Positions 1 to 8,261 are shown, numbered from the stretch's first letter. The stretch: 15,660 bases of DNA from Sideroxydans sp. (GCA_030823965.1 JAVBYP010000092.1:1-15660), one strand, 5' to 3'. Notes: a model not told the origin generated them from the sequence alone. Numbers and translations are program-made.

Positions 1-2
1 TC

Positions 3-2915
3 AAAAAGATAGCAGGGATCGCGGTCGAAAAAGGCCAGCAGGTGTTCGTCGGAGATGCTGAGAAGGCGCTGGTGAATGCTTTCCTGACCGTCGCTGGGAC
101 AAAATATGAAGTGGTTCCCAAGGCGGCTGGTAGGGCCTCTGCGAAATGGATCGGCAGCGTTCCAGTCGAAGTGAGTGCATTGTCAGGAGATGGTAAAGGC
201 ACGGTCTATGCCATCAGCAAAGAGGGCAAGAGTCTGTACAAGCTGAACGCAGAGAAAGTCATCAGCGAGATCAAGCCCGAAGATATGGAGATGACAGCGG
301 TGACGGTAGACGCTACCGGCGCGCTCTGGGTGTTGGATAAAAAGAAAAAGCAGTGTGCTAAGTTGGATGACGCTGGCAAAGTCGTCACCAGTTTTGGTAG
401 TGGTGGAAGTGGTGCAGGGCAGTTCAGCAACCCCAGCTCTATTGTGATCGCTTCGTCAGGTCTGATCTTCGTGGCTGATCGTGGTAATCGCTCTGTGCAA
501 GTGTTTCGTGGTGATGGAGTCTACCTAAATGAATTAGGTGGCAAGTCCGCAAACATCTCGAATCCCTTGGCGCTTGGACTTGACCCTCAAGACAATCTAT
601 ATGTGCTGGACGGTAGTCGTAACAGCGTGCTGGTGTTCTCTGCGGCCGGAGATTTCATCCAAGAGTTCGGCCAGCTAAAAGAGGGGAGCTTGTTCTCAAA
701 GCCGACTGACATGGAGGTCACTGCGGATGAGGTGTTGGTGCTGGACGGAAATCAAGTCAAAGCCTTTACCCGCAAAGGTGAATTCCTCAGAGTCTTTGGT
801 GCAAAGGCGACGGGAGCGGGGAGTCTGTCAGAGCCTATCGCTTTGGCTACCGCAGGGGGAAGCTCTTTGTTCGTGGCGGATCGTGTCAGTAAGAAGATAC
901 AGTCATTTGCGGTTCTATATAAACCAGAAGCAGTCAAACGATTTGTGGCGCAAGGTAAAGTGCATGGCATTGATTTGCACTGGGATCAGACCGCCGTTCC
1001 CTATGTGAAAGAGTTTCGTATCTTCCGTTCAAAGTCTGAGAACGGTGGGTTCGTTCAGGTCGCGACGACTAACAGTAATACTTATGCTGATGCAGGACTG
1101 GATGCAGACATTAAGTATTTCTATCGTGTCGCGGCGATCTCCGATTTTGGCTATGAGGGGGAGACCAGCCTTGCGGCGAATGCAGTCTCTGAGAAGTTCG
1201 TTCCCAAACCACTTCCTGCTGTCAACGCGGAAACGACACCTTGGCAAGTCAAGCTGACTTGGGGTGCAGTCGATCCGCAGTACTTCGCGGCATATCGCAT
1301 CTATCAAAAAGAAGGCGATAACTTCGTCAAGATCGGCGAAGTGGCACAACCAGAGTTCATCAAAGACGCGCTGCTCCCTGAGACGAAGTACGCTTACTAC
1401 GTCAGCGTGTTGAGTACCGATGGGACGGAATCAGAGAAGGTGGCTGTTGAAGCGACTACGCTGGTATTCAATCGTCCGCCACTCGACATCGAAGTCATCA
1501 AATTGAGCGACATCTTCTCTAACTCTTACAAGTTGTACGAGAAGAACGGTATAGGCAGTATCAAGCTGACCAACAATACGGACAAGCCGATGGAGAAGAT
1601 CCGTGTCAGTTTCGTATTGAAGAACTTCATGGATTATTCGACTGAGGCGAAGATCGCCAAGTTGCTTCCAGGGCAAAGTGAAGAATTGGTGCTCAAGGCG
1701 GTGTTTAACAACAGCATCCTCACAGTGACCGAAGATAGTGCCGTTCAAGCGGAGATCGAAGCGAGTTTCTTTGAGAATGGCAAGCGCGTCTCGTTCAATC
1801 GTAGCGCCACCGTCAATGTGTACGACAAGCACCGCCTGACTTGGGATGAACGGGAGCGTTTTGCGTCGTTCGTTACGCCAAAAGATCCGCCTGTCCTCAA
1901 CCTTGCGCGCATGGTGGTGAGTGAATTCAAGGAAACTAAGGATGAGGCGCGTTTGGCTGCGGCATTGTTCGATGCTCTTGGCGTGTTTGGACTGACCTAC
2001 ATACAGGACCCGAGTAACCCATACCAAGTTTCGGCAGGCAAGGCGCACACGGTCGATTACATTCAGTTCCCGCGCGAGACCTTGGAGCGTAAGTCGGGCG
2101 ACTGCGATGACTTGGTGGCGGTCTATTCCGCCGGTCTGGAAAGTATGGGCGTCGCCACAAGAGTGATCGAAGTACCTGGGCACATGTTCATGATGTTCTC
2201 CACTGGAATCCCTGCAGATGATGATGGATATACCATGAACAATCTCTACGTCATCTACGAAGACATACTGTGGATACCTGTGGAAACCACGTTGGTGGGT
2301 AACTCGTTCATCAAGGCATGGGAGAACGGTAGTGCCACGTATTACAAATTCAAGGACAAAGGACTGACCATCCTTGATGTGAATAAGGCGTGGGAGACTT
2401 TCAAACCAGCCAGCCTTCCCGATTCGGATTGGAAGCCAAGCGGGTTGACGCGTGCTGCCATCGATAAGAAGTTCCCAAATGACAATATGTCTGTGTTGAA
2501 GATCAGTTCGCAAACCAAGACACGTCGTCACCTTGAGGTCTTGCAAGCGAATCCTTCAGACGTAGAGGCGAATCAGCAAATGGGTATCACTTTGGCCAAG
2601 TTGGGAGATCGCCAAGAGGCGATGAAATACTTTGACAAGGTCATCAGCTTAGATCGTAAGAATTCGGCGGCGATGAACAATCGTGGCAATCTATTCATGA
2701 TCGACGACAAGTATGCCGAAGCGCAGAAGGCATATCTGGCAGCCACTGCAGCAAGCCCAGATGATGCTCAGATCTGGGTCAATCTGGCGCGCTCTTACAC
2801 TAGGACTGGCGATACCAAAAAGGCCAAGGCAGCGTTTGTGAAGGCGCAAAGATTGGATCCTAAGGTGAAAGAGCAGTATCGTGCACTCGGGATGGAACTA
2901 TTGAATGCGCTTTGA
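3..2915 (+). CDS. Large multidomain envelope protein: beta-propeller, FnIII, transglutaminase-like, TPR (5' end outside window)
   Basis: The frame is open to the left edge, so the true start lies upstream. The first in-window start candidate, GTG at 42, has no signal peptide behind it. Residues are counted from that GTG (957 aa to the stop). About 50-290 is an NHL-type propeller, with repeated blades near 128-156, 173-202, 218-243 and 262-290 sharing an N/S-P-x-x-(I/L) start and an (F/Y)V-x-D-R/G core. About 300-475 looks like two fibronectin III-like modules, and 480-600 a beta-rich CARDB-like segment. About 605-770 is a transglutaminase-like domain with a GDCDD motif (Cys688), GHMF (His714) and WIPVE (Glu748). 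About 827-957 holds three TPR units. Such a layout suggests a secreted or periplasmic scaffold, possibly with peptidase or crosslinking activity. Substrate and partners are unknown. A small secreted TPR-like gene follows 39 bases downstream, probably in the same operon. Domain classes are fairly secure; the function is not. Confidence 0.85.
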   Translation, partial: KKIAGIAVEKGQQVFVGDAEKALVNAFLTVAGTKYEVVPKAAGRASAKWIGSVPVEVSALSGDGKGTVYAISKEGKSLYKLNAEKVISEIKPEDMEMTAVTVDATGALWVLDKKKKQCAKLDDAGKVVTSFGSGGSGAGQFSNPSSIVIASSGLIFVADRGNRSVQVFRGDGVYLNELGGKSANISNPLALGLDPQDNLYVLDGSRNSVLVFSAAGDFIQEFGQLKEGSLFSKPTDMEVTADEVLVLDGNQVKAFTRKGEFLRVFGAKATGAGSLSEPIALATAGGSSLFVADRVSKKIQSFAVLYKPEAVKRFVAQGKVHGIDLHWDQTAVPYVKEFRIFRSKSENGGFVQVATTNSNTYADAGLDADIKYFYRVAAISDFGYEGETSLAANAVSEKFVPKPLPAVNAETTPWQVKLTWGAVDPQYFAAYRIYQKEGDNFVKIGEVAQPEFIKDALLPETKYAYYVSVLSTDGTESEKVAVEATTLVFNRPPLDIEVIKLSDIFSNSYKLYEKNGIGSIKLTNNTDKPMEKIRVSFVLKNFMDYSTEAKIAKLLPGQSEELVLKAVFNNSILTVTEDSAVQAEIEASFFENGKRVSFNRSATVNVYDKHRLTWDERERFASFVTPKDPPVLNLARMVVSEFKETKDEARLAAALFDALGVFGLTYIQDPSNPYQVSAGKAHTVDYIQFPRETLERKSGDCDDLVAVYSAGLESMGVATRVIEVPGHMFMMFSTGIPADDDGYTMNNLYVIYEDILWIPVETTLVGNSFIKAWENGSATYYKFKDKGLTILDVNKAWETFKPASLPDSDWKPSGLTRAAIDKKFPNDNMSVLKISSQTKTRRHLEVLQANPSDVEANQQMGITLAKLGDRQEAMKYFDKVISLDRKNSAAMNNRGNLFMIDDKYAEAQKAYLAATAASPDDAQIWVNLARSYTRTGDTKKAKAAFVKAQRLDPKVKEQYRALGMELLNAL

Positions 2916-2954
2916 GTCGGAGTGCCAGCTTCAAATTAAACAAGGAGAAACATC

Positions 2955-3350
2955 ATGAAGAGATTGATCGCATTGTTCGTATTGTTGGGCGTGATCTTGG
3001 CTACACCAAGCTACGCGGCTGGTGTTTCGACGGAACCGTCATTGTGGGACCGTTTGCGCAAGAAGATCGAGGCAATGACTCCCAAGAAGAAATTGAGCAC
3101 GACGACTGCCGCAGGTGGTGTGCGCGGCTCCTTGGCAGACGCAGATGATGTCTATTGGAAAGGTGAGAACAAGCCTGAGTCGATCGATTCGGACGAATTG
3201 GGCGCATTCAAGAAAGCCATCACCCTGGTCGACGCTGGGAAGACCGCAGATGCACAGACTGCATTCAGTGATTTCATCAAGAACCACCCCGATAGTAACT
3301 TGCGTGCAGATGCCGAAGCGGCGCTGGCGCAATTGCAAGCCACTAAGTAG
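2955..3350 (+). CDS. Small secreted TPR-like protein
   Basis: This 131-residue protein starts at an ATG preceded by AAGGAG at 2942-2947, a good ribosome binding site. Residues 1-22 form a signal peptide: Met-Lys-Arg, a hydrophobic core, then a Ser-Tyr-Ala-Ala cleavage region. The middle (about 30-70) is basic then polar, with a Lys-rich patch followed by Thr/Ala/Gly and a DDVYWKG motif. The last 50 residues (about 80-131) form a helical hairpin resembling one TPR unit, like the C-terminal part of YbgF/CpoB-type periplasmic proteins (alternating Ala, a phase of F-x-x-F-I-x-x-H-P-x-S). It is probably periplasmic and co-transcribed with the large propeller/transglutaminase protein upstream, so it may act with it. 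No named family is recognised, and the function is inferred only from export and the helical repeat. Confidence 0.85.
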   Translation: MKRLIALFVLLGVILATPSYAAGVSTEPSLWDRLRKKIEAMTPKKKLSTTTAAGGVRGSLADADDVYWKGENKPESIDSDELGAFKKAITLVDAGKTADAQTAFSDFIKNHPDSNLRADAEAALAQLQATK

Positions 3351-3353
3351 TCC

Positions 3354-3398
3354 TATAGAGGTTGGGGCGGCTGGCAGAAAGCCGCCCCAACCTCTATA
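3354..3398 (+). terminator. Perfect 19-bp inverted repeat; probable hairpin between the TPR-like gene and hemA
   Basis: The arms at 3354-3372 and 3380-3398 are exact reverse complements (19 of 19), separated by a 7-base loop (GGCAGAA). The GC-rich inner stem would be very stable as RNA. It begins 3 bases after the stop codon of the upstream gene, where a terminator is expected. There is no T-run after the right arm, so it is not a classical intrinsic terminator. It could instead protect the 3' end of the upstream mRNA, or be a DNA-level site. The right arm overlaps the hemA -10 box. Confidence 0.6.
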
Positions 3399-3400
3399 AT
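3371..3400 (+). promoter_or_regulatory. Candidate sigma70 promoter of hemA
   Basis: A perfect TATAAT lies at 3395-3400. The best -35 match is CTGGCA at 3371-3376 (4 of 6 to TTGACA) with an 18-base spacer. The predicted start, near 3407, would give hemA a leader of roughly 27 bases. The -10 box sits in the right arm of the 19-bp inverted repeat and the -35 box spans the stem-loop junction, so a folded or protein-bound repeat could affect its use. The -10 is strong and the -35 is mediocre. Confidence 0.45.
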
Positions 3401-3433
3401 CCCGCCCCCGAATCATCCGGATAGCGGACTCCC

Positions 3434-4687
3434 ATGCAGTTATTCACATTTGGCATCAACCATCAGACCGCGCCCTTAGCCGTGCGCGAGCAGATCGCGT
3501 TCAATGTCGAGACGATGGATGTCGCTTTGCGTGACCTCATCGGGAATGGCGCAGCCAAAGAAGCCACCATCCTGTCCACTTGCAATCGCACCGAGGTGTA
3601 TTGCAGTACCCACGAGCCGACGCAAGCTATCAACTGGTTGGCGTCCTACCATCATCTGGCCGCTAACGACATAGAGCCATACATCTATCGCCTTCCACAA
3701 GAGCAAGCAGTGAAGCATGCCTTTCGAGTCGCCAGTGGTTTGGATTCCATGGTGTTGGGCGAGCCGCAGATCTTGGGGCAGATGAAACAAGCCGTACGTC
3801 AGGCAGAGCAAGCGGGCACGATGGGTTTCTTGCTACACAAATTATTCCAGCGCACCTTCTCGGTCGCTAAAGATGTGCGCACGCAGACAGAGATAGGCGC
3901 GAATCTGGTTTCTATGGCTGCTGCTGCAGTCAAATTGGCTGAGCGTATCTATCCTTCCATCGCAGACCAGCGCGTGCTGTTCATCGGTGCGGGCGAGATG
4001 ATCGAACTCAACGCGGTCCATTTCGCGGCGCGCAATCCCAAGCAGATCACCGTTGCCAACCGCACGCTGGAACGTGCTCAGACCTTGGCGCGTCGTATCA
4101 ATGGACACGCAGTCACATTGAACGAATTACCAGAGCAATTGGCGCAACACGACATCATCGTCACCTGTACCGCCAGCACCTTGCCTATCTTGGGTAAAGG
4201 CATGGTCGAACGTGCGCTCAAGGCACGCAAACATCGTCCGTTGTTCATTGTTGATCTGGCCGTCCCTCGCGATGTGGAAGCCGAAGTTTCTGAATTGGAT
4301 GACGTGTTCTTGTACACCGTGGATGATCTGTCCGAAGTCGTGCGCGATGGTTTGGATGCACGCCAAGGTGCGGTGAAGGAAGCCGAAGTCATCATCGATT
4401 CTGGCGTGAGCGATTTCGTACATTGGATGGAATCGCGCGGTGTCGTGCCGACCATCCGTGCCCTGCGGGACCATGCCGAGCGTCAACGTCGTGCCGAGAT
4501 GGAGAAGGCGTTGCGCGCACTGGCAAAAGGTGAGAATGCCGAAAAGGTATTGGAGAGCCTGAGCAGCGCCCTGACCAATAAATTCCTACACGCCCCAACC
4601 CAAGCGTTGAACCAAGCGACTTCCGCCGAACGTGAAGGCATGCTCGATACAGTGCATCGCCTCTATCGTCTGCACGACACAGAATGA
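3434..4687 (+). CDS. hemA: Glutamyl-tRNA reductase
   Basis: HemA reduces glutamyl-tRNA(Glu) to glutamate-1-semialdehyde with NADPH, the first committed step of the C5 route to haem and other tetrapyrroles, in the cytoplasm. The 417-residue length matches the family. The N-terminal catalytic domain starts with the typical GINHQTAP stretch and has the nucleophilic Cys50 in [10 protein letters not shown] conserved [15 protein letters not shown] stretch follows near residue 100. The NADPH-binding Rossmann region carries a GAGEM glycine motif near residue 187, and the C-terminal third is the helical dimerisation domain. The ATG at 3434 gives the standard N-terminus, although the ribosome binding site is weak (GCGGA around 3425-3429). 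Its stop overlaps the prfA start by 4 bases (ATGA), so translation is probably coupled. The hemA-prfA-prmC order is the same as in E. coli. Identification is secure. Confidence 0.98.
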   Translation: MQLFTFGINHQTAPLAVREQIAFNVETMDVALRDLIGNGAAKEATILSTCNRTEVYCSTHEPTQAINWLASYHHLAANDIEPYIYRLPQEQAVKHAFRVASGLDSMVLGEPQILGQMKQAVRQAEQAGTMGFLLHKLFQRTFSVAKDVRTQTEIGANLVSMAAAAVKLAERIYPSIADQRVLFIGAGEMIELNAVHFAARNPKQITVANRTLERAQTLARRINGHAVTLNELPEQLAQHDIIVTCTASTLPILGKGMVERALKARKHRPLFIVDLAVPRDVEAEVSELDDVFLYTVDDLSEVVRDGLDARQGAVKEAEVIIDSGVSDFVHWMESRGVVPTIRALRDHAERQRRAEMEKALRALAKGENAEKVLESLSSALTNKFLHAPTQALNQATSAEREGMLDTVHRLYRLHDTE

Positions 4688-5766
4688 AACCCAGCATCGC
4701 CACCAAGCTCGCGAACCTCGCCGAGCGTCTGGATGAAGTCACGCGCCTATTGAGCACTGAAGAAGCCACGCGTGACATGGAAGCTTTTCGCAAACTCAAC
4801 CGTGAACGCGCTGAGATCGAGCCAGTCGTCGAGCTTTACCACGCCTACCAATCCTGCGAGGCGGACATCGCTACCGCATTGGAGATGGCCAGCGATCCAG
4901 ACATGCGTGAGTTCGCTGATGCCGAAGTGAAGGCGGGGCGTGAGCGTCAGGAGCAGCTAGCGGCCGAATTGCAAAAATTGTTGTTACCTAAAGACCCCAA
5001 CGACGACCGCAACGTGTTCCTCGAAGTCCGCGCAGGCACGGGCGGCGACGAAGCGGCCATCTTCGCGGGCGACATCTTCCGTATGTACGTGCGTTTTGCC
5101 GAACGCAGGCGCTGGCAGGTCGAGATCATCTCCGAGAGCTTGGGCGAGATGGGTGGCTACAAAGAGGTCATCGCGCGCATCATCGGCCAAGGTGCTTACT
5201 CTGTATTGAAGTTCGAGTCGGGTGCGCATCGCGTACAACGCGTTCCCGCCACCGAGACACAAGGCCGCATCCATACCTCGGCTTGTACAGTCGCCATTTT
5301 GCCGGAGGCGGATGAGGTCGGTGAAGTGGAGCTCAATCCCGCTGACCTACGTATCGACACCTTCCGCGCTTCTGGTGCGGGTGGTCAGCACATCAATAAG
5401 ACCGACTCTGCCGTGCGTATCACGCACCTCCCTACAGGTACGGTCGTTGAATGTCAGGATGGTCGATCGCAACACCAGAACAAGGCGCAAGCCTTGCGTG
5501 TGCTGGCTGCGCGCATCAAAGATAAGCAAGAAAAAGACGCACACAGCAAAGTCGCCGCCGAACGTAAATCACTGGTGGGCAGTGGCGACCGTTCAGAACG
5601 CATCCGCACCTACAACTTCCCCCAAGGTCGTGTCACCGACCACCGCATCAACCTCACGCTGTACAAGATGGACCACATCATGGATGGTGACATCAGCGAA
5701 CTGACTAACGCCTTGATGTCCGAGTATCAAGCCGAGCAATTGGCTGCGCTGGCACAAGAGGGTTGA
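4684..5766 (+). CDS. prfA: Peptide chain release factor 1
   Basis: RF1 recognises UAA and UAG stop codons and triggers hydrolysis of peptidyl-tRNA on the ribosome. The protein is 360 residues, the same length as E. coli RF1, and key sites fall at the same numbers. The Pro188-Ala189-Thr190 tripeptide distinguishes RF1 from RF2, which has SPF. The Gly233-Gly234-Gln235 catalytic motif sits in a [15 protein letters not shown] context. The N-terminal helical domain covers about 1-100. The start ATG overlaps the hemA stop in an ATGA junction. Gln235 is the residue expected to be methylated by PrmC, encoded immediately downstream. Nothing in the sequence looks abnormal. Confidence 0.98.
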   Translation: MKPSIATKLANLAERLDEVTRLLSTEEATRDMEAFRKLNRERAEIEPVVELYHAYQSCEADIATALEMASDPDMREFADAEVKAGRERQEQLAAELQKLLLPKDPNDDRNVFLEVRAGTGGDEAAIFAGDIFRMYVRFAERRRWQVEIISESLGEMGGYKEVIARIIGQGAYSVLKFESGAHRVQRVPATETQGRIHTSACTVAILPEADEVGEVELNPADLRIDTFRASGAGGQHINKTDSAVRITHLPTGTVVECQDGRSQHQNKAQALRVLAARIKDKQEKDAHSKVAAERKSLVGSGDRSERIRTYNFPQGRVTDHRINLTLYKMDHIMDGDISELTNALMSEYQAEQLAALAQEG

Positions 5767-5770
5767 TGTC

Positions 5771-6631
5771 GTGCGTAACATCGCCGACACACTGCGCGAG
5801 GCGATAACGAGCATAGGCGACATACTCGCCCTCGATCCAACTGCCTCCCGTATCGAAGCACAATGCCTGCTGCAACATGTGTTGAGCGTACCGCGTGTTT
5901 ATCTGTTGGCGCACCCAGAGCAGACGTTGAGCGAGGTTCAGCGAGATGCCTTTGATGCGTTGCTGCAACGCCGTTTGCGCGGCGAGCCTATCGCGCATCT
6001 ACTGGGTGAGCGCGAGTTCTTCGGTATGAATCTCAAGGTCACACCAGCTACGCTCATCCCAAGACCAGATACCGAATTGATCGTTGAACTTGCATTGAAT
6101 CGAATTCCGCACACTCAGCCCTACCGCGTGTTGGATATGGGGACTGGAAGTGGTGCCATTGCGCTCGCTATCGCAAAGCACAAGCCGAATACCGAAGTGG
6201 TTGCCGTGGATGTTTCGCAGGATGCCTTGGCAGTCGCTATTGAAAATGCTCAACGATTAAAGATTCCCAATGTAAGTTTCATTCGAAGCGATTGGTTCTC
6301 CGCACTCAATGGTCAGCGCTTCGATCTAATTGTTTCCAATCCGCCCTACATCTCATCTGGCGACATCCATCTCTCACAAGGTGACCTGCGCTTTGAGCCG
6401 CTCTCTGCGCTGGCTTCTGGGGCGGATGGTTTGGACGATATCCGCCGCATCGTCAGTGCTGCGCCGCAATACCTCACTGCGAATGGTTGGCTGTTGTTGG
6501 AGCATGGCTACGACCAGGCCGGATCGGTGCGCGATCTGCTGACTCAGCGCGGTTTTGTAGAGGTGTTTTCTGAAAAAGATTTAGCGGGTATAGAGCGAGT
6601 CACAGGCGGTAAATTGCCGGATTCAAAATAA
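5771..6631 (+). CDS. prmC: Release factor glutamine methyltransferase
   Basis: PrmC (HemK) methylates the side chain of the GGQ glutamine of release factors using S-adenosylmethionine. The 286 residues comprise an N-terminal helical bundle (about 1-80) with a GEPIAHLLGEREFFG stretch, then a Rossmann methyltransferase with the SAM loop DMGTGSG (Asp122-Gly128) and the catalytic Asn190-Pro-Pro-Tyr193. The start is GTG at 5771, 4 bases after the prfA stop, with AGAGGG about 8-10 bases upstream as the likely ribosome binding site. A nearer ATG at 5766 is out of frame. Being third in the hemA-prfA-prmC operon supports the call. A terminator follows at 6796-6824. Length and motifs are complete. Confidence 0.97.
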   Translation: MRNIADTLREAITSIGDILALDPTASRIEAQCLLQHVLSVPRVYLLAHPEQTLSEVQRDAFDALLQRRLRGEPIAHLLGEREFFGMNLKVTPATLIPRPDTELIVELALNRIPHTQPYRVLDMGTGSGAIALAIAKHKPNTEVVAVDVSQDALAVAIENAQRLKIPNVSFIRSDWFSALNGQRFDLIVSNPPYISSGDIHLSQGDLRFEPLSALASGADGLDDIRRIVSAAPQYLTANGWLLLEHGYDQAGSVRDLLTQRGFVEVFSEKDLAGIERVTGGKLPDSK

Positions 6632-6692
6632 ATCAATGAGTTAAGCAATAAGATATAGATGAGCTTTGGGGAGATATAGACCTAGGTATAGG

Positions 6693-6716
6693 CCGTTTGG
6701 CATATATGCAAAGCGG
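6693..6716. repeat. 24-bp imperfect dyad in the prmC-argH gap
   Basis: Positions 6693-6716 read almost the same on both strands: CCG at one end, CGG at the other, and a perfect GCATATATGC core at the centre. Two positions per half differ. As RNA it would fold into a short stem with one G-U pair and one G-A mismatch around an AU-rich loop. It might be a protein-binding site or an RNA structure in the prmC 3' region. No function is assigned. Confidence 0.4.
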
Positions 6717-6754
6717 ATTCAGACTCCTACAATTGCCCCTGAGTTGTGAGCTTT

Positions 6755-6770
6755 GAGTTGTAACCAACTC
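6755..6770. repeat. Short inverted repeat (GAGTTG-TAAC-CAACTC)
   Basis: A 6-bp perfect stem with a 4-base loop lies between prmC and its terminator. The left arm is also part of a direct repeat, with GAGTTGT occurring at 6741 and again at 6755. It is small enough to arise by chance, but it adds to the structure of the 3' untranslated region. Confidence 0.3.
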
Positions 6771-6795
6771 GATCTTTCATACTCTCCTCCTATTC

Positions 6796-6824
6796 TGGGC
6801 CGTCGCAAGATGGCCCATTTTTTT
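6796..6824 (+). terminator. Intrinsic terminator of the hemA-prfA-prmC operon
   Basis: The stem pairs 6796-6803 with 6810-6817 (TGGGCCGT with ATGGCCCA, 8 pairs including one G-T) around a 6-base loop, directly followed by seven T residues at 6818-6824. It lies about 165 bases after the prmC stop and just before the end of the convergent argH. On the minus strand no T-run follows the stem, so it should mainly stop plus-strand transcripts. Confidence 0.9.
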
Positions 6825-6833
6825 GCCTGCGAT

Positions 6834-8225
6834 CTAGGCGGTGAGGTGTTTGCGTGCGCGAGCGATTGCAGCTTTTACCTGTTGTGGCGCTGTCCCGCCC
6901 GTGTGGTTGCGTGCAGCAAGTGAACCTTCCAGCGTCAGCACAGCGTAGATGTCGTTCGTGATGAGCGGGGAGAACTGTTGCAACTCTTCCAGTTTTAGCT
7001 CTGCCAAATCCACTTTACGTTGTTCAGCGAAACGCACCGCCAAGGCAACGGCCTCGTGTGCATCACGGAAGGGTAAGCCCTTCTTCACTAGATAGTCAGC
7101 CAGATCAGTTGCTGTTGCGTAACCCTGCAATGCCGCGCTGCGCATCGCATCCGGCTTCACCGTGATACCGCGCATCATGTCGGCGTAGATGCGCAAGGTC
7201 ATCGTCAGCGTATCCACCGTATCGAACAGCGGCTCTTTGTCTTCTTGGTTATCTTTGTTGTAGGCCAGCGGCTGACCTTTCATCAAGGTGAGCAGTGCGA
7301 CCAGATTGCCGTTCACACGACCTGTCTTGCCGCGCACGAGTTCTGGCACATCGGGATTCTTCTTCTGCGGCATGATGGACGAGCCGGTGCAGAAGCGATC
7401 CGCGATGTCGATGAACCCGAAGCGAGGGCTCATCCACAAGATCAACTCTTCCGACAGGCGTGACAGATGTGTCATCGTCAGCGCAGAAGCAGCGGTGAAT
7501 TCGATGGCGAAGTCGCGGTCGGACACAGCATCCAATGAGTTCTGGCACACGGACTCAAAGCCCAATATCTCCGCCACCAATTCACGATTGATCGGATAGC
7601 TAGTACCTGCCAACGCAGCTGCACCTAAGGGCAGACGATTCACACGGCGGCGTGCATCGTTGAAGCGCTCCACATCGCGCTGGCACATCTCGAAGTAAGC
7701 CATCAGGTGATGCGCGAAGCTGACCGGTTGCGCCACTTGCAGGTGGGTGAAGCCGGGCATGATGGTATGCGTATGCGGTTGTGCCAAGTCGAGCAACGAA
7801 GTTTGCAAGGCTTTGAGCAAAGCGATGATGTCGTCGATGGAGCTGCGCAGATACAGGCGGATGTCGGTCGCTACTTGGTCGTTACGTGAACGGCCTGTGT
7901 GCAGGCGCTTGCCTGCATCACCGACCAAAGTGGTGAGGCGCTTCTCGATGTTCAGATGCACGTCTTCCAGATCGAGTTGCCACACGAATTCACTGTTGAT
8001 GACCTCGTTCTCGATCTGCGCCAAGCCGCGCTGGATGTCTTTCAGGTCTTGTGCGCTGATGATGTCGCAGTGGGCGAGCATCTGTGCGTGAGCCAATGAA
8101 CCTTGGATGTCGAACAACGCCAAGCGTTTGTCGAAATCCACTGAAGCGGTATAACGCTTCACCAGTTCAGCCACGGGCTCGTTGAAACGTCCCGACCATG
8201 TTTGATTGTCTTGCATCGTAGCCAT
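6834..8225 (-). CDS. argH: Argininosuccinate lyase
   Basis: ArgH cleaves argininosuccinate to arginine and fumarate, the last step of arginine synthesis, as a cytoplasmic tetramer of the fumarase/aspartase superfamily. The chosen ATG (complement of 8223-8225) gives 463 residues, near the usual 457-465. The family N-terminus (WSGRF) starts at about residue 10. A second ATG three codons later would give 460. Conserved stretches are TGRSRNDQV, the [13 protein letters not shown] region with the catalytic His candidates, and the signature loop [11 protein letters not shown] with the active-site Ser near 282-283. The frame continues upstream to 8390, but that extension is low-complexity, lies over the divergent kinase gene and has no family similarity. 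The ribosome binding site is weak. Only 36 bases separate it from the divergent kinase gene, so its promoter probably lies inside that gene. A TATACT on the minus strand near 8277-8282 is a possible -10. Identification is secure. Confidence 0.97.
   Translation of the reverse strand: MATMQDNQTWSGRFNEPVAELVKRYTASVDFDKRLALFDIQGSLAHAQMLAHCDIISAQDLKDIQRGLAQIENEVINSEFVWQLDLEDVHLNIEKRLTTLVGDAGKRLHTGRSRNDQVATDIRLYLRSSIDDIIALLKALQTSLLDLAQPHTHTIMPGFTHLQVAQPVSFAHHLMAYFEMCQRDVERFNDARRRVNRLPLGAAALAGTSYPINRELVAEILGFESVCQNSLDAVSDRDFAIEFTAASALTMTHLSRLSEELILWMSPRFGFIDIADRFCTGSSIMPQKKNPDVPELVRGKTGRVNGNLVALLTLMKGQPLAYNKDNQEDKEPLFDTVDTLTMTLRIYADMMRGITVKPDAMRSAALQGYATATDLADYLVKKGLPFRDAHEAVALAVRFAEQRKVDLAELKLEELQQFSPLITNDIYAVLTLEGSLAARNHTGGTAPQQVKAAIARARKHLTA
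8128..8155 (+). promoter_or_regulatory. Candidate promoter for the kinase-regulator operon, inside argH
   Basis: TTGTCG at 8128-8133 (4 of 6 to TTGACA) is followed by a 16-base spacer and TATAAC at 8150-8155 (5 of 6). It points towards the kinase gene and lies about 107 bases before its start, inside the 5' part of argH on the opposite strand. This is a motif match only. With a 36-base gap between the genes, some promoter must overlap coding DNA. Confidence 0.3.
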
Positions 8226-8261
8226 GTCTTGTCCAGAATGAGCGGCACTTGAGAGGAATCT

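Noticed and set aside
42..44. GTG as the true start of the large envelope gene, with AAGG about 7 bases upstream
   Set aside because: The frame is open to the window edge and no signal peptide follows the GTG, though the domain content calls for export. A start outside the window is more likely.
1431..2546. 371-codon minus-strand open frame opposite the large envelope gene
   Set aside because: Its product looks like a mirror of the plus-strand codons, rich in His, Arg and Gln, with no recognisable domain. The plus strand has clear transglutaminase and TPR motifs over the same bases.
2912..3416. Other open frames over the small secreted gene
   Set aside because: The chosen frame has a strong ribosome binding site, a signal peptide and a helical-repeat end. 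The others are Arg/Ser/His-rich shadows.
5766..5768. ATG at 5766 (TGATG junction) as the prmC start
   Set aside because: It is out of frame with the methyltransferase. GTG at 5771 is the in-frame start.
6100..6350. Slightly AT-richer codons in the middle of prmC, as a sign of transfer
   Set aside because: The shift is mild, the protein is complete and the operon order is standard. No insertion boundary is visible.
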